Below are positions 8,720 through 16,019 of a stretch of DNA of 64,000 nt, in pieces. Both the position numbers and the translations under genes were made by a program. The notes below the pieces were generated by a model. The model searched no databases and was not told where the DNA came from. It was given only the letters and a program-made list of their open reading frames with translations. Origin of the DNA: Streptomyces sp. QL37 (GTDB lineage Bacteria; Actinomycetota; Actinomycetes; Streptomycetales; Streptomycetaceae). How positions within the stretch are numbered: position 1 is the stretch's first letter; each line of letters opens with the position of its first letter. The stretch spans positions 3,906,001 through 3,970,000 of the forward strand of contig NZ_PTJS01000001.1 in assembly GCF_002941025.1 (NCBI RefSeq), in the 5' to 3' direction.

Positions 8720-9610
8720 CTACGTGCCTGTCACGACCGGGAATCCGGACGGACGGCCCCACTCGCTCCACGAACCGTCGTACACGGACACCTCGCTGTA
8801 TCCGGCCAGTTCGGCGCCCAGCGCGAGGACACAGGCGGTGACGCCCGATCCGCAGCTGACGACCAGACGCTCCCGCTCACCGAGCAACGAACCGAACAGC
8901 GCGCGCAGTTCGCGGGGTGGGAGCATCCGGCCGTCGCACTGGATCTCCCCGAACGGCAGGTTCAGCGCCCCGGGCATGTGGCCCCGCCGTAGCCCAGGCC
9001 GAGGCTCGGCCACCGTACCGGCGAAGCGCTCCCGGCTGCGTGCGTCGAGGACAGCCGATCCCTGGTCGGCCAGTGCGGCCGCCACCACATCGCTGCCGAC
9101 CACCATCCCTTCGTGAGGGCGGGCGGTGAAGTCACCGATTTTCCACGCGACTTGGGGCGTGCACACCTCCTCCGACGGCAGTCCGGCGGCCGTCCATGCG
9201 GGGAGGCCGCCGTCGAGCACCGCGACCCGCCCGAAGCCCATGGCGCGCAGCATCCACCAGGCGCGGGCGCTGGAGTAGACACCGACGGCGTCGTAGACGA
9301 CCACGGTGTCGCCGCCGTCGACCCCCAGGGCGCGCATCTCCTCGGTGAAGCGACGGGCATCGGGCATCGAGTGCGGCAGTGACACGGTGTGGTCGGACAT
9401 CACCCCGTCGATGTCGAAGCGCCGCGCCCCCGGGATCCGCCGCTCCGCCGCACGGTGCGCCCCCACGGAGGCGTCGAGGACCACGAGCCCACCGGCCGCC
9501 GACCGCCCCGCGAGCCATTCGGGACCGACGAGCGGCCCGGGCGGACTTCCCGGATCATCCGCGGTTGCCACACATTCGGTCATGCCCGTCCGCCCCCTGG
9601 TCCCCGTCAT
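8720..9610 (-). CDS. Rhodanese / 3-mercaptopyruvate sulfurtransferase
   Basis: Two-domain sulfurtransferase, up to 296 residues. The N-terminal inactive rhodanese domain contains GARRFDID and VVVYDAVGVYSSARAWW; the C-terminal active domain contains AVLDARSRERFAG and the catalytic loop VVSCGSGVTA, whose Cys accepts the sulfane sulfur. The CGSGVT loop resembles mercaptopyruvate sulfurtransferases more than classical rhodaneses (CRKGVT). The start could be ATG 9610 or ATG 9583; neither has a decisive ribosome site. It follows the upstream gene by only 4 bases, so both are probably in one transcript. Likely roles are cyanide detoxification or sulfur transfer. Confidence 0.85.
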   Translation of the reverse strand: MTGTRGRTGMTECVATADDPGSPPGPLVGPEWLAGRSAAGGLVVLDASVGAHRAAERRIPGARRFDIDGVMSDHTVSLPHSMPDARRFTEEMRALGVDGGDTVVVYDAVGVYSSARAWWMLRAMGFGRVAVLDGGLPAWTAAGLPSEEVCTPQVAWKIGDFTARPHEGMVVGSDVVAAALADQGSAVLDARSRERFAGTVAEPRPGLRRGHMPGALNLPFGEIQCDGRMLPPRELRALFGSLLGERERLVVSCGSGVTACVLALGAELAGYSEVSVYDGSWSEWGRPSGFPVVTGT

Positions 9611-9614
9611 CGGT

Positions 9615-10217
9615 TCACGCCGCCATGCCTATCAGCCTCACGACTCGCAGCAGATCGCGGTGACGAAAATACGTGGCCGCGTCCTCCCGGTAGGCGGGCG
9701 GCTCCATGTTCCGTACCAGCGCGTCGGTACAGGCTGCCAGACGCGATCGCTCCCGCTCGCCCTGCACGCCCCCGCTCTCCAGGCAGGCGGTGGCACAGAG
9801 GTCCACGGTGCGGCTCAGCTCGCCGGTGAGCCCGGCGCTCCGCAGTCGTACGCGCCAATGACCCACGGCGTGCAGGGCCGCCTCACGGCGTGCCCCGTAC
9901 CAGTACTCAGGCCTGTTCGGACTGCGCTCGCGCGGGCCCGGGGTGCGGGAGCCGCGGCGTTTGGCCTCCGTACGCGCCGCCGCGTACGCCCGTAGCTCCA
10001 CCTGCCACGCGGCCCGGCTGGCCTCGATCACGCCCACGGCCCGCAGCAGTGCGTCCTCGTCCTCGCGGAAGGGGCCGGCCTTGTGGGCGAGACAGCTCAC
10101 CGTCGCCTCGAAGCCGATCGGCCGGTACAACTGCACGCAGGAACGGAGCGAGACCACCCGGTGCCCGTAAGGCAGCGAGGGATCACGGACCTTGCGCGCG
10201 AAGTTGGTGAAGCCCAT
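9615..10217 (-). CDS. Conserved hypothetical protein
   Basis: Cytosolic-looking protein of 200 residues, rich in Arg and Ala, opening MGFTNFARKVRDPSLPYGHR. No membrane segment, signal or metal motif is evident; the body is predicted helical with a charged linker (TEAKRRGSRTPGPRERSPNRPE). It is cotranscribed with the sulfurtransferase to judge from the 4-base gap. An 18-bp perfect palindrome lies 21-38 bases upstream of its ATG. Function unknown. Confidence 0.65.
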   Translation of the reverse strand: MGFTNFARKVRDPSLPYGHRVVSLRSCVQLYRPIGFEATVSCLAHKAGPFREDEDALLRAVGVIEASRAAWQVELRAYAAARTEAKRRGSRTPGPRERSPNRPEYWYGARREAALHAVGHWRVRLRSAGLTGELSRTVDLCATACLESGGVQGERERSRLAACTDALVRNMEPPAYREDAATYFRHRDLLRVVRLIGMAA

Positions 10218-10237
10218 CCACGGGAGGCTGACGGGAC

Positions 10238-10255
10238 TTCGGGCTTAAGCCCGAA
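10238..10255. promoter_or_regulatory. Perfect 18-bp palindrome upstream of the hypothetical-sulfurtransferase pair
   Basis: ttcgggcttaagcccgaa is fully self-complementary with no spacer. It lies 21-38 bases upstream of the ATG at 10217, in a short AT-richer patch that also has a second TTAA-containing half (cgaattaagagcgccttaag). Symmetry without loop favours a protein-binding operator over a terminator. Confidence 0.45.
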
Positions 10256-10398
10256 TTAAGAGCGCCTTAAGCGATCCGCGCCCTGCAAGGTCAGCTCAAC
10301 CAACCGCAGGCCAGGGCGTTTTCCTCGTCGTACGCCCGGTTGCCCGGGCGCGGGATCTGCGTACCATCAAGCTCCGTCGGCGGCGCACTCCATCGGAC

Positions 10399-10419
10399 GA
10401 GAGCGCTCTCAGAGCGCTC
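10399..10419 (+). promoter_or_regulatory. Tandem LacI-type operator cores upstream of GH16 gene
   Basis: The palindrome gagagcgctctc (10399-10410) is followed by a second gagcgctc core (10412-10419), centres 11 bp apart, 62-82 bases before the glucanase ATG. GAGCGCTC is the heart of the CebR-type operator (GGGAGCGCTCCC) known from Streptomyces cellulose and sugar regulons, so control by a LacI-family repressor is likely. Confidence 0.6.
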
Positions 10420-10480
10420 CCGCACCCACCTCTCCGTCGGCTCCGTCCCTGCTCTCCCCCACAGAAAAGGTACGCAGACC

Positions 10481-11746
10481 ATGGCCTCTCACCGCGCACG
10501 CAGATGGTCGCCCATCGGGCTGGTCCTCCTGCTCTCGACCGCCCTCGTCGCCGCGTTCCTCCTCACCACCACCGGTCCGGGCACCTCCCGGGCCGACGCC
10601 GCCGCACAGACATGGGCCGATGAGTTCGACGGCGCCGCCGGCAGTGCGCCGGACTCCTCCAAGTGGACTCTGGAGACCGGCGGTTCGGGCAACGGCAACA
10701 ACGAGTTGCAGTACTACACGGACAGCACCCGGAACGCGTCCCTGGACGGCAACGGCAATCTGGTGATCACCGCTCGCCAGAACACCGACTCCGGCCTGCA
10801 GTGCTGGTACGGCCCCTGCCGGTACACCTCCGCCCGGCTGAACACCGCGAGGACCTTCACCCAGGCGTACGGCCGCTACGAGGCCCGGATCAAGATTCCG
10901 CGCGGCCAGGGCATCTGGCCGGCCTTCTGGATGCTCGGCGACGACCTCGGCAGCGTGGGATGGCCGAACAGCGGCGAGATCGACATCATGGAGAACGTCG
11001 GCAAGGAGCCCGGCACCGTCCACGGCACCATCCACGGCCCCGGCTACTCCGGCGGCGCCGGCATCGGGGCCTCGTACAGCCTGCCGGACGGCAGGGCCTT
11101 CGCCGACGACTTCCACACCTTCGCGGTGGACTGGAGCCCGAACGCCCTGGTCTGGTCGGTGGACGGCCAGACCTACCAGACGCGCACCCCCGCCGACGTG
11201 AACGGCAACAAGTGGGTCTTCGACCACCCCTTCTTCATCGTCCTGAACCTGGCCGTGGGCGGTAACTGGCCTGGCAGTCCGGACGGGTCCACCTCGCTTC
11301 CCCAGACGATGACCGTCGACTACGTACGGGTCTCCGCCTCGGACGGTTCCGGCGGCGGCTCGGGCACGGCCGGCCCGATCAAGGGCATCGGCGGCATGTG
11401 CGTCGACGTCGCCGGCGCCTCGAACGCCGACGGCACCCCGATCCAGCTGCACGACTGCAACGGCGTCGACGCCCAGAAGTGGACCCTGGCCGACGACGGA
11501 TCGGTGCGCGCCTTCGGCAAGTGCCTGGACGTGCAGGGTGGTTCAACCGCCGACGGGGCCGCCGTCCAGCTCTACACCTGCAACGGCACCGGGGCCCAGA
11601 AGTGGGTCCACACCCAGGCCGGTGACCTGACCAACACCGGGTCGGACAAGTGCCTCGACGCCACCGGCGGCTCCTCGGCCGACGGCACGCGCCTCCAGAT
11701 CTGGACCTGCACCGGCGCGGCCGGCCAGAAGTGGACCGTCGGCTGA
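10481..11746 (+). CDS. Secreted GH16 endo-glucanase with ricin-type carbohydrate-binding domain
   Basis: Extracellular glycoside hydrolase of 421 residues. Signal peptide about 1-40 (RRWSPIGLVLLLSTALVAAF, then ADAAAQTWADEFDG). The GH16 domain (about 42-285) has the retaining active site GEIDIMEN with nucleophile Glu about 166, Asp 168 and acid/base Glu 171. A glycine/serine linker is followed by a C-terminal ricin B-like CBM13 (about 298-421) with repeated QKW motifs. Expected substrates are beta-1,3 or mixed-linkage glucans such as laminarin; agarose is not excluded. ATG 10481 follows AAAGG. Two LacI-type operator cores upstream suggest induction by oligosaccharide. Confidence 0.92.
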   Translation: MASHRARRWSPIGLVLLLSTALVAAFLLTTTGPGTSRADAAAQTWADEFDGAAGSAPDSSKWTLETGGSGNGNNELQYYTDSTRNASLDGNGNLVITARQNTDSGLQCWYGPCRYTSARLNTARTFTQAYGRYEARIKIPRGQGIWPAFWMLGDDLGSVGWPNSGEIDIMENVGKEPGTVHGTIHGPGYSGGAGIGASYSLPDGRAFADDFHTFAVDWSPNALVWSVDGQTYQTRTPADVNGNKWVFDHPFFIVLNLAVGGNWPGSPDGSTSLPQTMTVDYVRVSASDGSGGGSGTAGPIKGIGGMCVDVAGASNADGTPIQLHDCNGVDAQKWTLADDGSVRAFGKCLDVQGGSTADGAAVQLYTCNGTGAQKWVHTQAGDLTNTGSDKCLDATGGSSADGTRLQIWTCTGAAGQKWTVG

Positions 11747-11790
11747 CCGCCGGAGCCCCCGCCCACGCGTACCGAAGGAGGAGCCCCCGC

Positions 11791-11945
11791 ATGACTCCTC
11801 GCCATCACCGCGACGCCTCCCGCCGCAAGCCGCTCGCGGCCCTGGCCGGCGCTGCCACGGCCGCCCCGCCATCGCCGTGACCGCACCGCGCGCCCTCGCC
11901 ACGGCCGACCAGGACACCGCGCCCACCGGGGCGCGGGGACGCTGA
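11791..11945 (+). pseudogene. Frameshifted remnant of a secreted-protein gene
   Basis: A strong ribosome site (GAAGGAGG) precedes ATG 11791, which reads MTPRHHRDASRRKPLAALAG, the start of a signal peptide, then stops at 11880. Moving one frame near 11868 continues naturally as AIAVTAPRALATADQDTAP to a stop at 11945, restoring a signal-peptide cleavage region. No mature domain follows. I read this as the 5' stub of a decayed secreted protein, possibly once cotranscribed with the glucanase. Confidence 0.5.
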
Positions 11946-12051
11946 CGCCCCCTCTGGACGGCGCCGGCATCCGCGCCTCATCGGCGCACGGAAGCCCCAG
12001 GTCACAGGGGGGCCTGGGGCTCCCGCATCGAGGGCCTCGACCTACCGGGGG

Positions 12052-12183
12052 TGCCGGACGTCCGCCCAGTACGACGGCGGTGACCACACCATCCTGCTGG
12101 GCGAGATCGTCGGACTCCTGAGACCCGCCGCGGACGGGGTGCCGCCGGTCCTCCGCCAGGGCGCCGTGCGGGGCCTCGCCGAC
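12052..12183 (+). pseudogene. Fragment resembling a flavin-reductase (FMN-binding split barrel) domain
   Basis: This 44-codon stretch reads CRTSAQYDGGDHTILLGEIV and then GVPPVLRQGAVRGLAD. The GGDHTILLGEIV block and the later L-x-x-G-x-x-R-G-L-A element are hallmarks, in the right order, of the flavin-reductase-like domain. No start, N-terminal flavin-binding part or proper end surrounds it, and the frame runs into a tandem repeat. It is probably a relic of a flavin-dependent reductase. Confidence 0.45.
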
Positions 12184-12206
12184 CCGCGCGTTCCCCGCAC
12201 GGCCCG

Positions 12207-12291
12207 ACGCCGGGCGGGCCCGTGGACCGACGCCGGGCGGGCCCATGGACCGGCGGCGGGCGGGCCCGTGGACCGGCGGCGGGCCGGGGCC
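12207..12291. repeat. 23-bp tandem repeat, about 3.7 copies
   Basis: Three 23-bp units start at 12207, 12230 and 12253, followed by a partial fourth at 12276. Each begins (a/g)cg(c/g)cgggcgggccc and ends tggaccg. Copies differ at one to three positions. The array lies between the flavin-reductase relic and the 3' end of the HxlR gene, in an area without an intact gene. Confidence 0.8.
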
Positions 12292-12316
12292 GACGCTCCT
12301 CCGGTCCGTACCGGAC

Positions 12317-12748
12317 TCAGCGCGCGTGCGGGCCCGCCGGCTCCCCGCCCCCGTCGAACACCTGCCGGGCCCGCTCCACCTTCGGCAGGTGCACCGAGGA
12401 CCACTCCGCGAGCGACGCGAAGAGCGGAGCCAGGCTCCGGCCCAGGTCACTGATCTCGTATTCCACCTTGGGCGGCACCTGGGGGTAGTACGTGCGCAGC
12501 ACCAGGCCGTCCCGCTCCAGCTGGCGCAGTCGCTGCGTCAGCACCTTGGCCGTGATCGTCCCGATGTTGCGGTGCAGTTCCACGAAGCGCTGCACCCCGT
12601 AGGCGTTGAGCGTCCACAGGATCGGAGTCGTCCACCGGCTGAAGACGATGTCCAGCACCGGGGCGATCGGGCACGCCTGCTCCGCCGGGACCCGCTCGGG
12701 GAGAGCCACGGCGCTCCCACCCGGCCTCACCGAGGTCACGCTGTCCAT
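12317..12748 (-). CDS. HxlR-family winged-helix transcriptional regulator
   Basis: Regulator of 143 residues with the HxlR/DUF24 domain at about 22-125: CPIAPVLDIVFSRWTTPILW, then FVELHRNIGTITAKVLTQRL (recognition region), then PPKVEYEISDLGRSLAPL (wing). The Cys at the domain start is conserved in redox- or electrophile-sensing members. ATG 12748 is chosen because AAAGGGAG lies 6 bases upstream; an alternative 24 bases earlier has no ribosome site. Divergent from an NmrA-like SDR, which such regulators commonly control. Confidence 0.88.
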   Translation of the reverse strand: MDSVTSVRPGGSAVALPERVPAEQACPIAPVLDIVFSRWTTPILWTLNAYGVQRFVELHRNIGTITAKVLTQRLRQLERDGLVLRTYYPQVPPKVEYEISDLGRSLAPLFASLAEWSSVHLPKVERARQVFDGGGEPAGPHAR

Positions 12749-12767
12749 GCACGCTCCCTTTGGGGAA

Positions 12768-12812
12768 GTCACTTTCCTCCAGATACCGACTTTACCGGTG
12801 CTGCCAGATTTC
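12768..12812 (+). promoter_or_regulatory. Putative HxlR operator/promoter box A
   Basis: A 45-base block starting gtcactttcc that matches a second block at 13130-13174 at 34 of 45 ungapped positions, in the same orientation. It lies just upstream of the hxlR-like start, so it probably mediates autoregulation. Confidence 0.5.
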
Positions 12813-13129
12813 AGGTATCGGCGCGGCGGCCCTACCGTCAGTCAACTAACCGTCAGAGCCTTTCCGTTGCTCGCCCCATGCCGGTACGCCCCGGCCTGAT
12901 CCAGCTCCGCGGGCATGGCATGTCCTTGCACCGTGGACCGCGCGATGGGCCCGTACCGACCGGCTCCTCGCGACCGTGCATTCGCCTGCTCGCCTGCCGG
13001 GACTGGCCGAGGGGAGCCTGGCGTCAGTCATCACGCCCAGCTTCCAGGCCCGGCCGGCCTCCGTGCAGCCGTACCTCATCGCCTTTCAGGAACAAACCTT
13101 CGCCAGCCGCGCCTGCTGCCTGAGGGGCA
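12813..13129. other. Intergenic stretch without supported gene
   Basis: About 317 bases between the two similar regulatory blocks. Short open frames exist on both strands, but none has a ribosome site with a recognisable product. As the blocks at each end look duplicated, this may be the remains of a lost small gene. Confidence 0.4.
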
Positions 13130-13174
13130 GTCACTTTCCCCTAGGTACCTACTGTGCCGCCGCTGCTAGCTTCC
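13130..13174 (+). promoter_or_regulatory. Putative HxlR operator/promoter box B
   Basis: Counterpart of box A, 97 bases upstream of the SDR start. It reads gtcactttcccctaggtacc, with the internal palindrome aggtacct. Likely the site through which the HxlR protein controls the SDR gene. Confidence 0.5.
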
Positions 13175-13270
13175 CTGACGTGACGACGGGGAGCGCCGTC
13201 GGACCCGTAGGACGCGGCTGCTCGGCAGCGGCAATCTCACCCATGAACCCATCCACGAGGGAGCAGTTCC

Positions 13271-14116
13271 ATGATCGTTGTCACCGGAGCCACAGGCAAC
13301 ATCGGCCGCCTGCTGGTCGCCGAGCTCGCTCAGGCCGGCCAGGAGATCGTGGCCGTCTCGCGCCGCCCGTCGGCGTCGGGTCTTCCGGAGGGCGTCCGGC
13401 ACGCCCAGGCCGACCTCGGCGACTTCGAGAGCGTCCGCCCGGTGCTCCAGGGTGCCGACGCCTTCTTCATCCTGCTGGCCGGTGAGCTGAACGACCCCGG
13501 CGATCCCGCGGCCGAACTGCTCGACATCGCCGAGGAGGCCGGCGTCAAGCGCGTCGTCCTCGTCTCCTCCCAGCTGGCCGGTACGCGATCGGACACGCTC
13601 TCGCACAACCGTCTGCGCGAGTTCGAGGCCGCCGTCCGCGAATCCGGGCTCGACTGGACGATCCTGCGTCCGGGCGGTTTCGCGTCCAACTCCTTCGCCT
13701 GGGCCGACCCCATCCGCACCCGGCGGTCGGTCTTCCACCCCTTCGGCGACGTGGCCCTGCCGGTCGTCGACCCGGCGGACATCGCCGACATCGCGGCCGC
13801 CGCACTGACCCAGGACGGTCACGCCGGGCAGACCTACGTGATCACCGGCCCCGAGGCCATCACCCCGCGCCGCCAGGCCGAGATCATCGCCGAGGCACTG
13901 GGCGAGCAGGTGACCTATGTGGACCTGACCCGTGAGGCCGCCGCCGAGCAGCTGTCCCAGTTCATGCCGCCCTCCGTCGTGGAGGGCACCCTCGACGTCC
14001 TCGGCTCCCCGCTCCCGGTCGAGCAGCAGGTCAGCCCCGACGTCGAGAAGATCCTCCTCCGCCCGGCCCGCCCCTTCGGCGACTGGGTGGCGCGCAACCT
14101 GCCGGCGTTCCGCTAG
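13271..14116 (+). CDS. NmrA-like atypical SDR, NAD(P)-binding protein
   Basis: Protein of 281 residues with the Rossmann glycine motif GATGNIG at about 6-12, followed by VSRRPSASG (NADP-preferring arginines after strand 2) and GVKRVVLVSS. No Ser-Tyr-Lys catalytic set is obvious, as in SDR_a5/NmrA proteins, which act as NADPH-dependent quinone reductases or redox sensors. ATG 13271 follows GGGAG. Divergent from the HxlR gene; the pair resembles electrophile-response modules such as HxlR-controlled quinone/aldehyde detoxification genes. Confidence 0.85.
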   Translation: MIVVTGATGNIGRLLVAELAQAGQEIVAVSRRPSASGLPEGVRHAQADLGDFESVRPVLQGADAFFILLAGELNDPGDPAAELLDIAEEAGVKRVVLVSSQLAGTRSDTLSHNRLREFEAAVRESGLDWTILRPGGFASNSFAWADPIRTRRSVFHPFGDVALPVVDPADIADIAAAALTQDGHAGQTYVITGPEAITPRRQAEIIAEALGEQVTYVDLTREAAAEQLSQFMPPSVVEGTLDVLGSPLPVEQQVSPDVEKILLRPARPFGDWVARNLPAFR

Positions 14117-14158
14117 CGAGCCGGGGGACGGGGCGTCCTACGGAGACGCCGCATCCGG

Positions 14159-14202
14159 AAAAAGCAAAAGCCCCAGGTCACGGCGAGTGAGTCCTGAGGC
14201 TT
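14159..14202 (-). terminator. Rho-independent terminator after tRNA-Thr
   Basis: On the minus strand a 10-bp stem with one mismatch (aagcctcagg / cctggggctt, 14168-14177 with 14193-14202) is followed by a T-rich run at 14159-14169. It ends the tRNA transcript and may also serve the convergent SDR gene. Confidence 0.7.
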
Positions 14203-14208
14203 CCACAG

Positions 14209-14282
14209 AGCCGCCTTCGGGATTCGAACCCGAGACCTACGCATTACGAGTGCGTTGCTCTGGCCAACTGAGCTAAGGCGGC
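14209..14282 (-). tRNA. tRNA-Thr (anticodon CGT)
   Basis: The minus strand folds as a full cloverleaf: acceptor GCCGCCT/AGGCGGC, D arm with TAGCTCAGTTGG, anticodon arm ACGCA-CTCGTAA-TGCGT, and T arm CTCGGGTTCGAATCCCGA. Anticodon CGT decodes ACG threonine codons. The 3' CCA is not encoded, as is usual in Streptomyces. Confidence 0.97.
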
Positions 14283-14380
14283 ACGCTCTGTCGCACCATG
14301 GTGCGGTCAGCAGCGACGCCAAGTCTACACAGTTTCCGGGGGTGCTCCGTACCGCCCGGCGCCGCTGCCGTATCCGCAGG

Positions 14381-15910
14381 TCAGGCGCACTTCTTGCCGT
14401 CCTTGGGCGGTGTGCCCTCCAGCAGGTAGGTGTTGATCGCCGTGTCGACGCAGTCGCTGCCCCGGCCGTATGCCGTGTGTCCGTCGCCCTCGTAGGTCAG
14501 CAAAGTGCCGGAGGAGAGCTGCTCCGCGAGGGACTCGGCCCACTTGTACGGGGTGGCCGGGTCCCGGGTGGTGCCGACCACGACGATCGGGCCGGCGCCC
14601 TCAGCCTCCGTGCGGTGCGGGGTGCCGGTGGGGTCCACAGGCCAGGATCCGCAGTTCAGCGCGGCCCAGGCGAAGCCCCTGCCGAAGACCGGGGAGGCCT
14701 TCTCGAAGTCCGGGACCGCCTTCTCCACCTCTGCGGGGCCGGCGAAGGCGGGGGCCAGGTCGAGGCAGTTCACTGCGGCGTTGGCGAACATCAGATTCGC
14801 GTACTTCCCGCTCGGCTCGCGCTCGTAGTAGCTGTCGGCCAGGGCGAGGAGCCCGGAGCCGTCACCGCGCCGGGCCGAGGCGACGGCTTCGCGGAGCTGG
14901 GGCCAGGCGGACTCGTCGTACATGGCGGCGATCACTCCCGTGGTCGCCAGGGACTCGGTCAGCTTCCGGGTCTCGCCGGTCGGCACGGGCTCGGAGTCCA
15001 GATCGCCGAAGAGCTTCTTCAGGGCGGTCGCCGCGGCCGCGGTGGACCTGGTGCCGAGCGGGCAGTCGGCCTGCTTCACACAGTCCGCGGCGAACGACTG
15101 GAAGGCCGTCTCGAAACCGGCGGTCTGATCGCGGTTGATGTCGACCGCGGGGAGCGAGGGGTCCATCGCCCCGTCCAGGACGAGACGCCCCGCCCGGGCG
15201 GGGAACAGATCGGCGTAGGTCGCGCCGAGGAAGGTGCCGTACGAGGCGCCGACGTAGTTCAGCTTCTCGTCGCCGAGCAGGGACCGCAGGATGTCCATGT
15301 CACGCGCCGTCTCGACCGTGGACACATGCGGAAGGATCTTGCCGGAGCGCTTCGCGCAGCCGTCGGCGAACTTCTTGAAGGACTTGTTCAGCTCGGTGAT
15401 CTCGCCCTTGTCGTCCGGAGTCTGGTCGACCTGCGTGTAGGCGTCCATCTCCTTGCCGGTGAGGCACTCGACCGGCTCGCTGCGGGCCACACCGCGTGGG
15501 TCGATGGCCACCATGTCGTACCGCGCGCGGACCTGGGCGGGATAGCCGATGGCCGCGTAGCCCTGGAGGTAGCCGACGGCCGAGCCGCCGGGGCCGCCCG
15601 GGTTGACCAGGAGCGAACCGATCCGCTTGCCCGGCCCGGTGGCCTTCTTGCGCGAGACGGCCAGCCCGACGTCCCCGCCGTCGGGCTCGGCGTAGTCGAG
15701 CGGGGCCTTCATCGTGGTGCACTGGAAGCCCTCCACGCCGCAGTCCCGCCAGCGCAGCTTCTGCCCGTAGTACGGCTCGAGTTCCTCGGCGGCGGCCGAA
15801 CCCGTCGCCGAGGCGCTCGGCGCCGAACTTCCGCTGCTGCAGCCGGAGACGAGGAGGCCGGCAGTGCCGAGCGCGGTGGCGAAGATGCGGAGCAGGCGCC
15901 TGGTGTCCAT
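14381..15910 (-). CDS. Lipoprotein tripeptidyl aminopeptidase-like alpha/beta hydrolase
   Basis: Exported peptidase of 509 residues. The N-terminus has a lipoprotein signal with lipobox LLVSGC, so the enzyme is probably anchored outside the membrane. The alpha/beta hydrolase core shows the oxyanion region NPGGPGGSA, IDPRGVARSEP, the nucleophile elbow VGASYGT (Ser about residue 224) and the catalytic His in EGDGHTAYG near the end, within a TAP-like C-terminal domain. Four or more cysteines in the cap suggest disulfides. ATG 15910 begins the signal peptide; earlier starts add a charged unstructured lead. Family members release tripeptides or proline-containing peptides from protein N-termini. 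Confidence 0.88.
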   Translation of the reverse strand: MDTRRLLRIFATALGTAGLLVSGCSSGSSAPSASATGSAAAEELEPYYGQKLRWRDCGVEGFQCTTMKAPLDYAEPDGGDVGLAVSRKKATGPGKRIGSLLVNPGGPGGSAVGYLQGYAAIGYPAQVRARYDMVAIDPRGVARSEPVECLTGKEMDAYTQVDQTPDDKGEITELNKSFKKFADGCAKRSGKILPHVSTVETARDMDILRSLLGDEKLNYVGASYGTFLGATYADLFPARAGRLVLDGAMDPSLPAVDINRDQTAGFETAFQSFAADCVKQADCPLGTRSTAAAATALKKLFGDLDSEPVPTGETRKLTESLATTGVIAAMYDESAWPQLREAVASARRGDGSGLLALADSYYEREPSGKYANLMFANAAVNCLDLAPAFAGPAEVEKAVPDFEKASPVFGRGFAWAALNCGSWPVDPTGTPHRTEAEGAGPIVVVGTTRDPATPYKWAESLAEQLSSGTLLTYEGDGHTAYGRGSDCVDTAINTYLLEGTPPKDGKKCA

Positions 15911-16019
15911 CCCCGGAGCGTAGCCGCCACGTGACGACTCGACCGATTCCCTGCTCATACGGGTGAATTCACCCACCTGTGCGCACCCCTCGGGAGCGCG
16001 CCACGCGGGGACGCCGGAC

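Noticed and set aside
12207..12291. CRISPR array
   Set aside because: The 23-bp units are directly adjacent with no spacers, so it is a simple tandem repeat.
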